A stretch of DNA of 64,000 nucleotides, from positions 4,913,321-4,977,320 of the forward strand of contig CM074805.1 of assembly GCA_037447605.1 (NCBI GenBank), in the 5' to 3' direction. Positions 50,845 through 62,530 of the stretch are shown here, in pieces; position 1 is the first letter of the stretch, and every line of letters begins with the position of its first letter. Made by a program: the position numbers and the translations under genes. The notes beneath the pieces were generated by a model. The model had not been told where the DNA came from. It made no database searches and was given only the letters and a program-made list of their open reading frames with translations. Origin of the DNA: Zygnema circumcarinatum. Lineage: Eukaryota; Streptophyta; Zygnematophyceae; Zygnematales; Zygnemataceae.

Positions 50845-53010
50845 TCATGTCCTCCTTCCAAACCTCCTCTCCCTTCGCTGAAATGAAGCCATGGCTGCCA
50901 TATATTCCGCCTCCCCAAAGTCCGGCCAGCACACGGGGCTGAAGTAGAGCTCTGAATACGCAGTCTGCCAGAGCAGGAAATTGCTGAGCCTCTGTTCTCC
51001 GCTCGTCCGAATGAGAAGGTCGGGTTGGGAGAGCTCTCCCATCCAGCTCGTTCCCAACTCCTTCTCTATGGCTGCTTCGGTGATATCAGAAGGTTGCATG
51101 GTTCCCATCTTTACCTTCTCTGCTAGCTGCTGGCAGGCTCTCGTCACGTCTCGTCTGCCACTATAACTCACCGCAATATTCAGCATAAGTCCTGAATTTC
51201 CAGCACTTACTTTGTGAGCTTCGGAAATCAGGGTTTGCAGTGAGTCGGGTAGCATATCGATGTCTCCTATAAACCGGACACAAATGTTTTCCCTGCACCC
51301 AGCAAAAACGCACGCTTTTTGCAACTACAATATGGAATAACACCACCACCACCTTGCACAATACAATGATAGATTTATGACACAACAGAAGGAAGCAGAT
51401 AGTGAAAGCTCCATTCAAAAACGCATCGCGGTAAGGGAAAGTAGGTAGATTGTGACAAGTGCCTTTTTCACCTATGCAAAGATGACAACTCTTGTTGAAC
51501 TGCTCGCTCAAATAGACCCATCAAGAAAGAGACCTCCGTCTGCGATTCCACCCATCCGTATTCATCGATCAGTACTATCGATATTCTGTCTGGAAACCTT
51601 GAGACTGACGGGAAGTCACGTTTATCGTTGGATAGTCAGACGTGGAAGGCAACGCAGCGAGAGAAAGCCCACAAATTACATTAGCCATACTTCAACCCAT
51701 TCCACTTTATGTTCAGCTAATTACATTGCATGTCCTAGTCATCATTTGTGATCAAGACCGACAAAAGGTTGCAAGAACTTCCATGCAATGGACGTTTCCT
51801 TCAAAAACCAGATTTTAGGAAAAAGTCAAAATAGCATTCGAAACAGCTGACAGCCGACAACGACAATCGAGCTCCGAAAGACCTCGAGCTTCGAAAAAAA
51901 AGAAGGGACAAGCACCTGCGAACGAAGCCAGTTTTCTGTCGAGAATGCAAAGACAGTGAGGGCCTTCAGACCCCATGTTGCCGAAAGCCGCACAATCTTC
52001 TGCAGGACTTGCAGTCCTACTTCGTGTCCTGCATTTCCTGGCAGTCCTTTTCTTTTCGCCCACCTCGAGTTTCCGTCCATAATTATTGCCACGTGGCGCG
52101 GCATGTTTCGTGGATTCAGATCCAAAAAATGCTCTTCTCGCAACATTTGCCCATCGCCTGATTCTGTCGAAACTCTTTCGAGCAGATTCGCAGCGGGAAC
52201 ATGTTTATCTTCCGTTGAGTCGCATAAAGGGGGATGTAAAGGCGATGAGCTACGAGACGCGTGAATGTGCAAGGAGGGGCTTGGGTTTACGGGGGACCGG
52301 AAAGGGCCATCGTCAGGGTGTGAGGAATTCGGGTTCGAAAAGCCAATGTTTGAGTAAGCAGAGTTTGGAAAACTGGGGTAAGTAAAACTAGGATTACAAC
52401 TTGCAGGATTTGAAACTGCGGGAATCGACGCGGTAGAGTTGGAAACGTCAAGGGTAGAGTTAAGAAAATTAGGGTTAGACATGTTAGGGCTCAAAAGCTG
52501 CGGGTCTGAGTGGTTAGGGTGACTAAAAGCTGGCTTTGAGAAGCCCAAGCCTTCTGCATAGTGCCACGTGTCGCCCGCAGGGGTGTCCACGTGGACATGA
52601 CTCCCAACCCCATTAGAGAAGCTCGCCACTCCGCTCTCCAAACTGTCACAAACGGCGCCGCAATTCGCCCCTCGTTCGTCTCCTCTATACGGGGCTCTGC
52701 TCTCCACTTTCTCCTCCGACAGGGACGCCGCTGTGGCAGATGCGATGCCCCCCTTCGCCTGCCTCCGCCCATGGATCGAGCTTCTTCCTTCAGCAGCAGC
52801 AGGTGCGGAGAAGAGAGACGGAGTAACGGCGTGCTCTGCGATGGCACTATCAAGCTCATATCCCTTCAGCCGCAGTAGGTGAGACGCGTTAGCTCCATAG
52901 CCTCCTCCTCCTCCTGCTCCTTTCCCTGAAATAGTACGACCTTCCTTCCTCCGCGTGTGGTGGCCGTGGCGCGACTGCAGAGGCAGGCACTGCAGGGCCG
53001 CGGCCGCCAT
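50845..53010 (-). CDS. cis-Prenyltransferase (UPP synthase/dehydrodolichyl diphosphate synthase family) with long N-terminal extension
   Basis: Condenses isopentenyl diphosphate in Z configuration onto an allylic primer to make polyprenyl or dolichyl diphosphates. Model: complement(join(50845..51292, 51472..51539, 51916..53010)), 536 residues, phases closing. The catalytic domain starts near 303: HVAIIMDGNSRWAKRKGLP (catalytic Asp312), FAFSTENWLRSQ, FLMGLFERAVQQEL, RFIGDIDMLP, LNIAVSYSGRRDV, PDLLIRTSGEQRLSNFLLWQ, YFSPVCWPDFGE. The C-terminus has RRERRFGRR, resembling the RxG-bearing ends of homomeric enzymes. About 300 residues precede the domain. The first 20 resemble a chloroplast or mitochondrial transit peptide (MAAAALQCLPLQSRHGHH), and residues about 160-245 are Ser/Asn/Pro-rich with degenerate SNP repeats. 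Family members usually have 250-310 residues. Only two introns, all in the 3' half. Confidence 0.95.
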
Positions 53011-53146
53011 GGCTGGGCCTGCAGGAGGAGGTGGAGTGAGGGGATGGCTCCGCCAACCATTGAGAGGGAGCGAAGGGATTCAAAGGGACACGTGGCGCCA
53101 CCACCAGCCACTGTATTGTACGGACGAAACACGTACTTTTACTAGG

Positions 53147-54112
53147 AAAATTCTATTCTCACACCTTTTTTGTCTACACAGAGACCTTTTTTCGCCGGGC
53201 AGGTTCTATTTTGGAAAAGAAGGATTAAAAACAAAAAAATGCTTTTTTACACCTTTCTGGAATCGATACAAACCTTTTTCCGCGGGCAGATTTTACCCCT
53301 GATTTTCTTTTTTGGAGAGAAAAAAATATCGGCTTGCCCGAATCCGCTAGGAGCGAAAGATCCGTCCGCCAAGAGATCGTTCGTGCGTGTGTGTCCTTCA
53401 CGCGTGCAGTGAATCTCCGCCGTCGACTAACTCGCAGATCGCACCACGGCAGATCACCGTTCGATCTGCAGTTCGGGCTCGGTCCCAGCGAATGGCACGA
53501 GCCCACGTGTCCCGCCAAATCTGTCTCAAAGTGGATTCTTACAAAATCTGTACGGTCACAGTTTCGAGGAAAGGCGAAATACCGTACATTGACTGTCTGG
53601 ACCAATAAAAATTAGCTATGTCATAAATATAACACGTGGCAGGTGGTGATTGGTTTCCAGTCTTGGCGGTCCAGCTCGTAATTGTGCGGAGATCTCGGGC
53701 CGAGGGACGCGCGCTATAGCACGTGTCAAAAGGCTTTGGCGGGACACGTGGGCACGTATTCGCTGGGACCGAGCCCGACTGCAGATCGAGCGGTGATCTG
53801 CCGTGGTGCGATCTGCAAGCTAGTCGACGGCGGAGATTCACCGCACGTGTAAAGGACGCACACCCGCGAACGATCGCATGGCGGAAGGAGCTTCCGCTCC
53901 GAGCGGATTCGGGCAAGCCGATATTTTTTCTTTCCAAAAAAAAAATCAGGGTTATAATCTGCCCGAAGGAAAAAGGTTTGTATTGGTTCCAGAAAGGTGT
54001 GAAAAAAGCATTTTTCGAATTTAAACCTTTTTTTTTCTAAAACTGAAGCTGCCGTCGAAAAAAGGTCTGTGTGTAGACAAAAAAGGTGTGAGAATAGAAT
54101 TTCCCCTTTTAC
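53147..54112. repeat. Large imperfect inverted repeat (arms about 370 bp)
   Basis: The left arm (about 53147-53525) and right arm (about 53736-54112, reverse-complemented) share long identical blocks: TTCTATTCTCACACCTTTTT, ATATCGGCTTGCCCGAATCC, GTGAATCTCCGCCGTCGACT, GATCGCACCACGGCAGATCA. Divergence is spread along the arms. The spacer of about 210 bp is unrelated. Confidence 0.85.
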
Positions 54113-55392
54113 TACGGTCATTTCGTACTGTACAATATTTTGTTGTACAGTACAGTATTCATTGTACAAAAATCGGCACCATATCGATACCGTATTGGTA
54201 CCGTATCGTTACCTCGGGTAGGGCTAAGTGGGGGGTAACTCTACTGCACCCCCGCGATTTGTCTTTCGCACCCCCGTTTTGAAATTTTTTCCTGCCCGTT
54301 TTGGTTACCCCCCAGTTTTGAATATTTCGGGAAAAAATCTTTTTCCCGCCCCTTTCGTCCCGTTCGCTGCCCCTGTTGCGAAACGCTAAAAAAATAAATG
54401 TAAATTTTTTTTTACTTGTACGCGGTTGCCTTTTAACGGTAAAGTTTATGGGTGGGTTCCGGGAGGTGTTGAGTTCGGTTCTTTTCATTCCCCCTCCCTT
54501 CATTATTTTTTGGACATTCCATCCCCTCGTTTTCTCCTTTTCACTATTGACTTCCAACAATGTGCGACAAAAGAAAAAGGGATTTGCATTGGTCTCAAGA
54601 TGGTGAGGCCATCAAATAAACATGGACAAAGTCAACATGGGAACCACAAGAAATTAGTCGCAAATGAAACAAGCACAAAATAAAAAAACTAGGAACAAAA
54701 AACTAAACTAAACTAAGCTTAAGTACAAAAACGCAACCTTAAACGCAACTGCAAAGGTCACCAATGTTGGGCAACTGTTACTCTCTGTTTTCAGGTTACC
54801 CTTAATTAAGGCAAGATCTTAAATTGTGGCCTGCTTGCTTGCAATTGCAAAACATTTTTTCCCTTCAACGTACTCGAAATAGCTCTTGTCCCGGCTGATT
54901 GCCAAACTGCGCGCGCCAGAAGGTCGACCTCGTTCCTTCATAACCGGGTGAGGGTTTTGCAACTGCAATGGTTCGAGGGGGGGCAGCGGAGGGGACGAAA
55001 GGGGCGGGAAAAAGATTTTTTCCCGAAATATTCAAAACTGGGGGGTAACCAAAACGGGCAGGAAAAAATTTCAAAACGGGGGTGCGAAAGACAAATCGCG
55101 GGGGTGCAGTAGAGTTACCCCCCACTTAGCCCTACCCGAGGTAACGATACGGTACCAATACGGTATCGATATGGTGCCGATTTTTGTACAATGAATACTG
55201 TACTGTACAACAAAATATTGTACAGTACGAAATGACCGTAGTAAAAGGGGAAATTCTATTCTCACACCTTTTTTGTCTACACACAGACCTTTTTTCGACG
55301 GCAGCTTCAGTTTTAGAAAAAAAAAGGTTTAAATTCGAAAAATGCTTTTTTCACACCTTTCTGGAACCAATACAAACCTTTTTCCTTCGGGC
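53960..55392. mobile_element. Inverted-repeat element, near-identical arms of about 400 bp around a 600-bp core
   Basis: The left arm, 53960-54366, recurs reverse-complemented at about 54972-55392, where it is cut by the gap. The arms are essentially identical over their length, including GGGGGGTAACTCTACTGCAC and the TACAGTACAGTATTCATTG tract. The core (about 54367-54971) has no convincing gene. The arms include part of the older inverted repeat at 53736-54112, so the structure is nested. No transposase is visible, so it is a foldback or other non-autonomous element, or partly a product of assembly. Confidence 0.6.
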
Positions 55393-56374
55393 NNNNNNNN
55401 NNNNNNNNNNNNNNNNNNNNNNNNNNNNNNNNNNNNNNNNNNNNNNNNNNNNNNNNNNNNNNNNNNNNNNNNNNNNNNNNNNNNNNNNNNNNNNNNNNNN
55501 NNNNNNNNNNNNNNNNNNNNNNNNNNNNNNNNNNNNNNNNNNNNNNNNNNNNNNNNNNNNNNNNNNNNNNNNNNNNNNNNNNNNNNNNNNNNNNNNNNNN
55601 NNNNNNNNNNNNNNNNNNNNNNNNNNNNNNNNNNNNNNNNNNNNNNNNNNNNNNNNNNNNNNNNNNNNNNNNNNNNNNNNNNNNNNNNNNNNNNNNNNNN
55701 NNNNNNNNNNNNNNNNNNNNNNNNNNNNNNNNNNNNNNNNNNNNNNNNNNNNNNNNNNNNNNNNNNNNNNNNNNNNNNNNNNNNNNNNNNNNNNNNNNNN
55801 NNNNNNNNNNNNNNNNNNNNNNNNNNNNNNNNNNNNNNNNNNNNNNNNNNNNNNNNNNNNNNNNNNNNNNNNNNNNNNNNNNNNNNNNNNNNNNNNNNNN
55901 NNNNNNNNNNNNNNNNNNNNNNNNNNNNNNNNNNNNNNNNNNNNNNNNNNNNNNNNNNNNNNNNNNNNNNNNNNNNNNNNNNNNNNNNNNNNNNNNNNNN
56001 NNNNNNNNNNNNNNNNNNNNNNNNNNNNNNNNNNNNNNNNNNNNNNNNNNNNNNNNNNNNNNNNNNNNNNNNNNNNNNNNNNNNNNNNNNNNNNNNNNNN
56101 NNNNNNNNNNNNNNNNNNNNNNNNNNNNNNNNNNNNNNNNNNNNNNNNNNNNNNNNNNNNNNNNNNNNNNNNNNNNNNNNNNNNNNNNNNNNNNNNNNNN
56201 NNNNNNNNNNNNNNNNNNNNNNNNNNNNNNNNNNNNNNNNNNNNNNNNNNNNNNNNNNNNNNNNNNNNNNNNNNNNNNNNNNNNNNNNNNNNNNNNNNNN
56301 NNNNNNNNNNNNNNNNNNNNNNNNNNNNNNNNNNNNNNNNNNNNNNNNNNNNNNNNNNNNNNNNNNNNNNNNNN
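55393..56374. other. Assembly gap, 982 N
   Basis: Undetermined sequence inside the repeat cluster. Given the flanking duplication it probably hides the remaining arm and left part of a second copy of the 53960-55392 element. Confidence 1.
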
Positions 56375-57079
56375 ACTTGTACGCGGTTGCCTTTTAACGG
56401 TAAAGTTTATGGGTGGGTTCCGGGAGGTGTTGAGTTCGGTTCTTTTCATTCCCCCTCCCTTCATTATTTTTTGGACATTCCATCCCCTCGTTTTCTCCTT
56501 TTCACTATTGACTTCCAACAATGTGCGACAAAAGAAAAAGGGATTTGCATTGGTCTCAAGATGGTGAGGCCATCAAATAAACATGGACAAAGTCAACATG
56601 GGAACCACAAGAAATTAGTCGCAAATGAAACAAGCACAAAATAAAAAAACTAGGAACAAAAAACTAAACTAAACTAAGCTTAAGTACAAAAACGCAACCT
56701 TAAACGCAACTGCAAAGGTCACCAATGTTGGGCAACTGTTACTCTCTGTTTTCAGGTTACCCTTAATTAAGGCAAGATCTTAAATTGTGGCCTGCTTGCT
56801 TGCAATTGCAAACATTTTTTCCCTTCAACGTACTCGAAATAGCTCTTGTCCCGGCTGATTGCCAAACTGCGCGCGCCAGAAGGTCGACCTCGTTCCTTCA
56901 TAACCGGGTGAGGGTTTTGCAACTGCAATGGTTCGAGGGGGGGCAGCGGAGGGGACGAAAGGGGCGGGAAAAAGATTTTTTCCCGAAATATTCAAAACTG
57001 GGGGGTAACCAAAACGGGCAGGCAAAATTTTCAAAACGGGGGTGCGAAAGTCAAAACGCGGGGGTGCAGTAGAGTTACC
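56375..57079. repeat. Direct duplicate of 54414-55118
   Basis: The sequence right of the gap repeats 54414-55118 almost base for base (one A fewer in an A run near 56810), then differs at a few sites near 57030-57060 and ends at GAGTTACCCCTA. This marks the end of a second element copy: it ends within the same GCAGTAGAGTTACCCC motif as the first. Confidence 0.9.
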
Positions 57080-57527
57080 CCTAAGTGGGAGGGAGCAGGG
57101 GGGGGGGCAGGGGAGAGATCGCTTTTGCAGAGTGAAGAAAGCGCAGGGAATGGCGCCGCTGCAACAGTTCACCACTGCACCTTGTCCTCCAGAACGGAAA
57201 ATTTCTTCCTTCAGAAGAACTTTGTGACCTTTTTCAATAAGAATTCGGTGTTACATAATTATCATTACAGGTCGGGTCCTTTACTGTACCGCCTTCGTTG
57301 GTCATTTTGCCATGAAGAGGCATCTATGTTTTGCCCGTTACGTTCACACACGCCTCGAGTGTGAGTGCGGGGAACAACGCAGGAGAGAAACTCCCTTTCG
57401 GGGAGCTGTGACACGGCTTTAGCGGGGCCTTAGTCCAGAAATAATGTGTAGCGCCAGAAATGACACAGAGTTTTAAGATGATCGAAATTTCATTATGCAA
57501 AGAACATTATACAGTACTGTATCATAG

Positions 57528-60500
57528 CTAGCGGGTAAGGGAGACAAGGAAAGACCTATCCGTACACTTGAGCTGCCCAATAGCAGCCCTCCCCAAAACG
57601 TTCCTCATACGCAGGCTCTGCCTCGCCGCCTCCGGGAAGTCACAGCCAGGTGCAGTTTCTCCTAAGGTTTCTCTGCGCTCTTTGGAATCGTTATTGTACC
57701 AGGAAGGAGAAGAAGAAGAAGAAGTGGTTGGAAGCATGTTGAAAGACTCAGTCGATGGTTCCGTAAGAAAGCTGCTCCCATAACATGCAATTGAAAATTC
57801 ACGAACAAAAATAATCAGAGTTTTGGGAAAGCAGGCCATTCAAAGAAAAGAAGAGAGGGCGTTAGCCGAAGTGGAGAGGAGGCGGAGAGGGAAACGCCCT
57901 AAAGCAGACTTCAAAAGGGAGAGATACAGCTAGAAGTGAGCGCGAGTTGGATGGAAAGTGAAAGAGGATGAGAAGAAAGAGAGGCAGGGAGGGAGGGAGG
58001 GAGGGAGGAGAAGTGACGGGGGGGGGGAAGGGAGAGAGAGGTGTGTGATAAGAACAGACGAAACGTACCTCCCAGAGAAGTCCCTTGTGTGATGGCGCTG
58101 CAGGACCGAGCAGAGTCGCCATATGAGCCATGGCGGCAGCAGCGCCCCTTTGAGCTCCAAGCTATAGCTGACAGCGAAGGGGGAGCTGCGAGGCTCTCCC
58201 CCTTCTCCTCGGCTGCGAGGAACACTCTCAGCCCTCTGCATGCGCCGGAAGGCGACCTGAGGAGGGAGGGAGGAGGTGGGAAGAAAAAGGGGGCGGAGAA
58301 GGAGGGAGAAACAGAGAAGATAGCAGGAAGAGGAGGAGAGGGGCACGGAGAAGCGAAGTGAGAAAGGGAGAACAAGAGGAGGATAGAGACGAGAAAAGAG
58401 AAGCTGATCATTGCCTGCACAAAACTAAGCTTAGCAGCAACAAAATGCAAGAACTTGACAATGAAGACTAGCTGAGCATCAGACTTGAGAATGTGGATGC
58501 AAAAAACTGGAATTTTTGAAGACGGGAAAAACGAACACTGGAGAGAAGTGTGACTTCACCTCTGGAGTTTGAAGGCACGCATTTCGGAACGGAGCGGGAG
58601 AATAAAGAAGCGGTTCGTCACAGCCCACTGTGGGCCCCATTAAATACCTAAAAAGCCAATATCATTTTTTTCTTATCTACAGGCATTGTAGATATCATTC
58701 CACTTGAATGTCTTTGTGACAACGGCTCAAAATACATGCACGATGTAAGCGAGCGCATAGACAGAATGCATTTTGAACAAAATCCTTCCAGTAAGGCTCA
58801 CCTAAAGTTGAGGATGACATTATACAGACCATGCACAGAAGTCTTGCCCTCCATGAAAAGCAGCGAATCCGGACTATTGTCGGCCGCAGCCGTAGAATCG
58901 GCATAACTTGCCTGCAAAAAACAACACACACCTTAAGTGTCAAACTCACAAAGAAAACGAAATTCGCTGTCATTTTATGCTGCAAGTGTGTGAAAGAGGA
59001 ATAACTATAATCATTGAATTTAAAATATCATAGGGGGAGTACATCATCTCTTACTTGACCAGGATGCGCTTTTTCAAACTCTTTCAGTTCACGGATGTCG
59101 TCCGTGTTAGGAGTCACAAATTTGTCAGCACAGAATGGCATGGAAAAGGTTACGTCCTGCACACACGCATCGGGCGCATCGGAGCATCGTAACATGTAAA
59201 TTCAAAAGTATTCACAAAATGCCATTTACTCTGAAATGTGCGAGTTGCATGACTTATTTCGATTCCTTTGTATTCGTAAGTAAATGCAAAGGCCCTCCTC
59301 TGAAAGGGCGGAGACCCGGGTTGAGATGCTGAGCAGCTCTCTCACCTGCTCTGCAAGCACCACTCGGAGGCCTCGAGTTGAGCGGGAGAGAGAGGCGGAT
59401 ATGGCTCCCTCCATCCCTCCTCTTCGAAACATAGCAACCGAGTTTTGGCCGCATACTATCATCCAAAAACGAAGCCAATAACATATGAATAAATGTGGAA
59501 AATATGAAAGGAAGAACGTGGGAACATAAAAATAAAGTAAGCATTCAGGTCACTTTATCGTCCCGACTAACTGCTCTCCTACGGAGCTGGGCCAGAATCT
59601 AAATTTAACTCGCAACTCAAAAGTGAGTAAGATACATGTTCAGATTAGTGAGGTTTGATCGCGTGGCTTCAGTGTGGGAGAGGAGTTGAGAGGGCATATG
59701 CTCACCGTAGAAGGCCTGGCACTGCCCTTGTCGAAACATCCAGTAAAGAGACTGGAACGACTCCACCCATGCTCCACTCCGCCTCGACAAAAACTCTTTA
59801 TCTGGACACGAAGCAGTCGCTATAAAATAAGGCATGTGCAGAAGGAACGGAATACGGGTGATATTGAGAACTAAAGATAGGCAGAAGGAAAGCCCTTGCC
59901 TATTTGCAAGAATCTTGTGTGCTGTACCATTTCCAATCTAGAATATTGAATATAGTAGAGAAACTCCATTTCCCAGGAGTTATGTCCCCTATTTACTGCG
60001 GCGATTTCAAGTTGGCTTTCCACTACATTGCTCACCTGCTTCCATCTCCTCCATTTTCAATCAGTTATACAAAAGTATTGCAATCAAACTCTTCAACACA
60101 GTCTATGTTTGCTAGGGTAACGTTGGCTTAGATTACCAGTTTGACTCCCTCTGCCAGCGGCTGACGTCAGCGCCAGTAAAGTAGATGAAGGTAAACTCGC
60201 CCCCGGATGCACCCACGAGAGTAATGATTTCCTAAATTCACAGCTTCCACTGCGAATTTCTGTATTCTGAGAGCTACACTGTGAAAGTGGGAGAGTCTGT
60301 GGTAGGCTCCCATTGCAGTCTTCAATGGTATCTTCCGCACGAACAAACATTTGCAAGCCTGAGCAGTCCTCCAGGGGGGACACATTTTGACACCTGACAA
60401 ACGAAACCCTTAACAACCAGTTCAGAACCAAGCATCTCTTCCTCTTTCTCCACTCCCTTTTCGCTTCCTCTCTTCTCCCCCTATCTCTTCTCTCCCACCA

Positions 60501-62171
60501 CTCTCTATCTGCATCTCTTCAAACTTGCATTTGCAAATACCTCTTTGTTATGCTCGCTTTTCCTCTGTAATGGCTTAATGTTGTGCGATAAAACCGTATC
60601 GATTGAAGCGATTGAGACATCTATAGGAATGACCGACTGGACCCACCAATCAAATGATTGCTCCGAAGTGAATTTTGCGGAGGTTTTGAGACTCCAATCG
60701 ATAGGTAAAGTCTTCACAGAAGATGTGAGGTCTTGGATTATCTCCTCGTCTTTAGCTTCACTTGAAGAGGCCTCCGTCAGAAGGCGGAAAAGCTCATCTT
60801 TCGGAGGGGGCAGAGTCACAGCAAGCGCCTTTGAAACAACAAGTTCCTGCATGCAAACCATTTCTTGAAGTTGAGAAGACAGGCAATTGTGATATAGGGC
60901 CAGGAAAAGCGGACCATAATGCGTTTAGTCAGCTTATTCAGAACGATTGTAGAAGCTTCCAAAATCTTTTCAGAAAAGAAGCATCAGAATGGTTGCTCTG
61001 AAAACTGAAAACTCTTGAACTCTTTCTTACGGTGCAAGAGACAGGAGGTTCTGCTTCAAGGGGTGCAGCCGAGCTGATAATTGTCTTGAAAGAAACCTCC
61101 CCACGTTGCTCCAGTTGCCCTTTGTTTTTCGCAAAACATGGAGCTGTAGCCCTAGAAAACCAGATGAAATGGATGGCAAAGGCAGAGTCTCACAGACAAT
61201 CAGATTTTGTTCCACAGAGCAGCACTTCAACCGAGGAGGAAACCGATTCCTTGCTTACCTCCAGGATCCATGTCCTTCCATTCTTGTCCTTGAGCTTTCG
61301 ATAGAATCAACTGGAGAATTGGATGTGTGATTGACCTACAAGTGCAAAAATAAGTGATAAAGAACGTAATTAAACATGGCATAAGACCAAAGGCAGATAT
61401 CGTCCACATTGCATAAATGATCTAGAAATGAAAGCTCGACATTAGTATACAGAAGATCACCAGTACATTTTGATGGAAGGAGGCAAACGGAGTTTCCACA
61501 AAAGTTGCGTTGAACAGGCGAGCAGCTTGGGAGCCGGCATGGAACACTTTGTCCTCGGTTGCTCTGCACCTAACACTTGTTGTTATTCACAGCCACAACC
61601 GTCGGATACACACTGATGCCGGAGTGAGCTGGAGTTGCTTTACAAGCGAAACTACTGTAAAGCTGACCGAAACTAAATCTGGCCATTTCTGTGAATGTAT
61701 TGCTCTCGTCTCAAGAACTATGTGGGGTAAGGATTCCAAGCACCTGCTTGTCTTTGTCGACTCCGCAACTTTTCTGCGCTTTAATTGCTCAAGCTGAAAG
61801 GAAAAACGACACAAGACAATTCTTTTCAAATGTAACTCATTCATGCGTTCATATACGTCATTTGTCAATTAAAAAGTGGACGGCGGCAGGGTAGGTAGAA
61901 GGGAAAGCTTCAAGCACCAAGTGATATTGGCAGTGTGAAGGCAGATGACCACTCAGAGGGTGAAAGAGAGAGAAAGAGAGAGAGAGAGAAAGAGAGTAGC
62001 GGGAAATTCCATACGCACCCGAAGCTCAGCAGGTGTCTTCCGCTTCTCCTTCGCGTTCGACGCCGGTACCTCTCCGTTGGCGCGCCGCTCGTGGAGCGCC
62101 TCCCTGCCCCCTTCCCTTCTTCCCGTTCCCTTATCTCTCGCACTCTCCCTCTCCATTCTCTCTCGCTCCAT
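57528..62171 (-). CDS. DONSON: DONSON homologue, replication-fork/CMG assembly factor
   Basis: DONSON helps load GINS and assemble the CMG helicase and protects replication forks. Phase-closing exons: 57528-57774, 58069-58212, 58802-58911, 59055-59156, 59346-59455, 59706-59801, 60137-60368, 60541-60846, 61031-61151, 61259-61335; then an exon starting at 61793 whose end is uncertain, and the first exon 62019-62171. Family landmarks in order: KRKTPAELR joined to LEQLKRRKVAES (plant N-terminal motif), LPIDWSLKTSAKFTSEQSF (human PVDWSIKTRLLFTSSQPF), CEFRKSLLSWVHPGASLP, SFQSLYWMFRQGQCQAFY then VCGQNSVAMFRRGGMEG, LSRSTRGLRVVL, VTFSMPF, HGLYNVILNF, YSLELKGALLPPWLIWRLCS, and SSFLTEPSTESFNML. The C-terminal 60 residues diverge from what I remember of other plants. 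The acceptor at 58212 was chosen because it alone keeps the frame. Confidence 0.9.
61999..62006 (-). promoter_or_regulatory. Candidate E2F site
   Basis: TTTCCCGC (read on the minus strand) in intron 1 of DONSON, about 165 bp after its start codon. It matches the E2F consensus TTTSSCGC, fitting an S-phase gene, but such octamers also occur by chance (another lies near 29766). Confidence 0.35.
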
Positions 62172-62267
62172 TCCGAAAACCGGCTCTCTAATCGGCTTCC
62201 TGGACCGATCTCCGAGCTTAATCCTAATCCTTTACCCTAATTCAATCCCTAGCCTTGTCCCTAATAG

Positions 62268-62285
62268 CCCTAACCCTAACCCTAA
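62268..62285 (-). promoter_or_regulatory. Telobox-like (CCCTAA)3 motif upstream of DONSON
   Basis: Three perfect CCCTAA units, with degenerate CCTAATCC copies on both sides, 97-114 bp upstream of the DONSON start codon. In plants, telo-boxes near transcription starts mark genes expressed in dividing cells. It may equally be a short interstitial telomere-like repeat. Confidence 0.45.
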
Positions 62286-62429
62286 TCCTGAGCCCGGATG
62301 CATAACCTTAATCTTTAGAGAGGGGGACGTCTTGGCCCCACTACGAAGAGGGCCCTTCCTCCGCCCCTGCTCGCAGGGCTCCACTTTTGGAACCCTAAAA
62401 TTCAAAAAGGCGAAAGAGCGGGAACGCGG

Positions 62430-62530
62430 TACAAACGATACGATATTTTACGATATGTCCATACGCTCGTATCTGCGATAATATCGACATGCCCAATATC
62501 GTATCGCCATATACATTGACCACGATATGG
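62430..62530. repeat. ATATCG-rich cluster
   Basis: Dense CGATATTTTACGATAT/AATATCGTATCG words. It shares ATATCGACAT and CGCCATAT blocks with the reverse complement of 15168-15230 and looser similarity with 54170-54215. Confidence 0.5.

Larger units (their letters stand above)
53011..57527. other. Intergenic region made of nested repeats and an assembly gap
   Basis: Between the 5' end of the cis-prenyltransferase gene and the 3' end of DONSON. About 53147-57080 is repeat-derived: two overlapping inverted repeats, a direct duplication and 982 N. CACGTG cores occur at about 53500, 53633, 53720 and 53747. The stretch 57081-57527 is non-repetitive and shows no gene. Confidence 0.65.

Noticed and set aside
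55184-56644. Apparent long open frames across the gap
   Set aside because: They consist mainly of undetermined bases; the flanks are repeat DNA.
62268-62285. Chromosome end or true telomere
   Set aside because: Only three perfect CCCTAA units, with coding and unique sequence on both sides; at most a telo-box or short interstitial motif.
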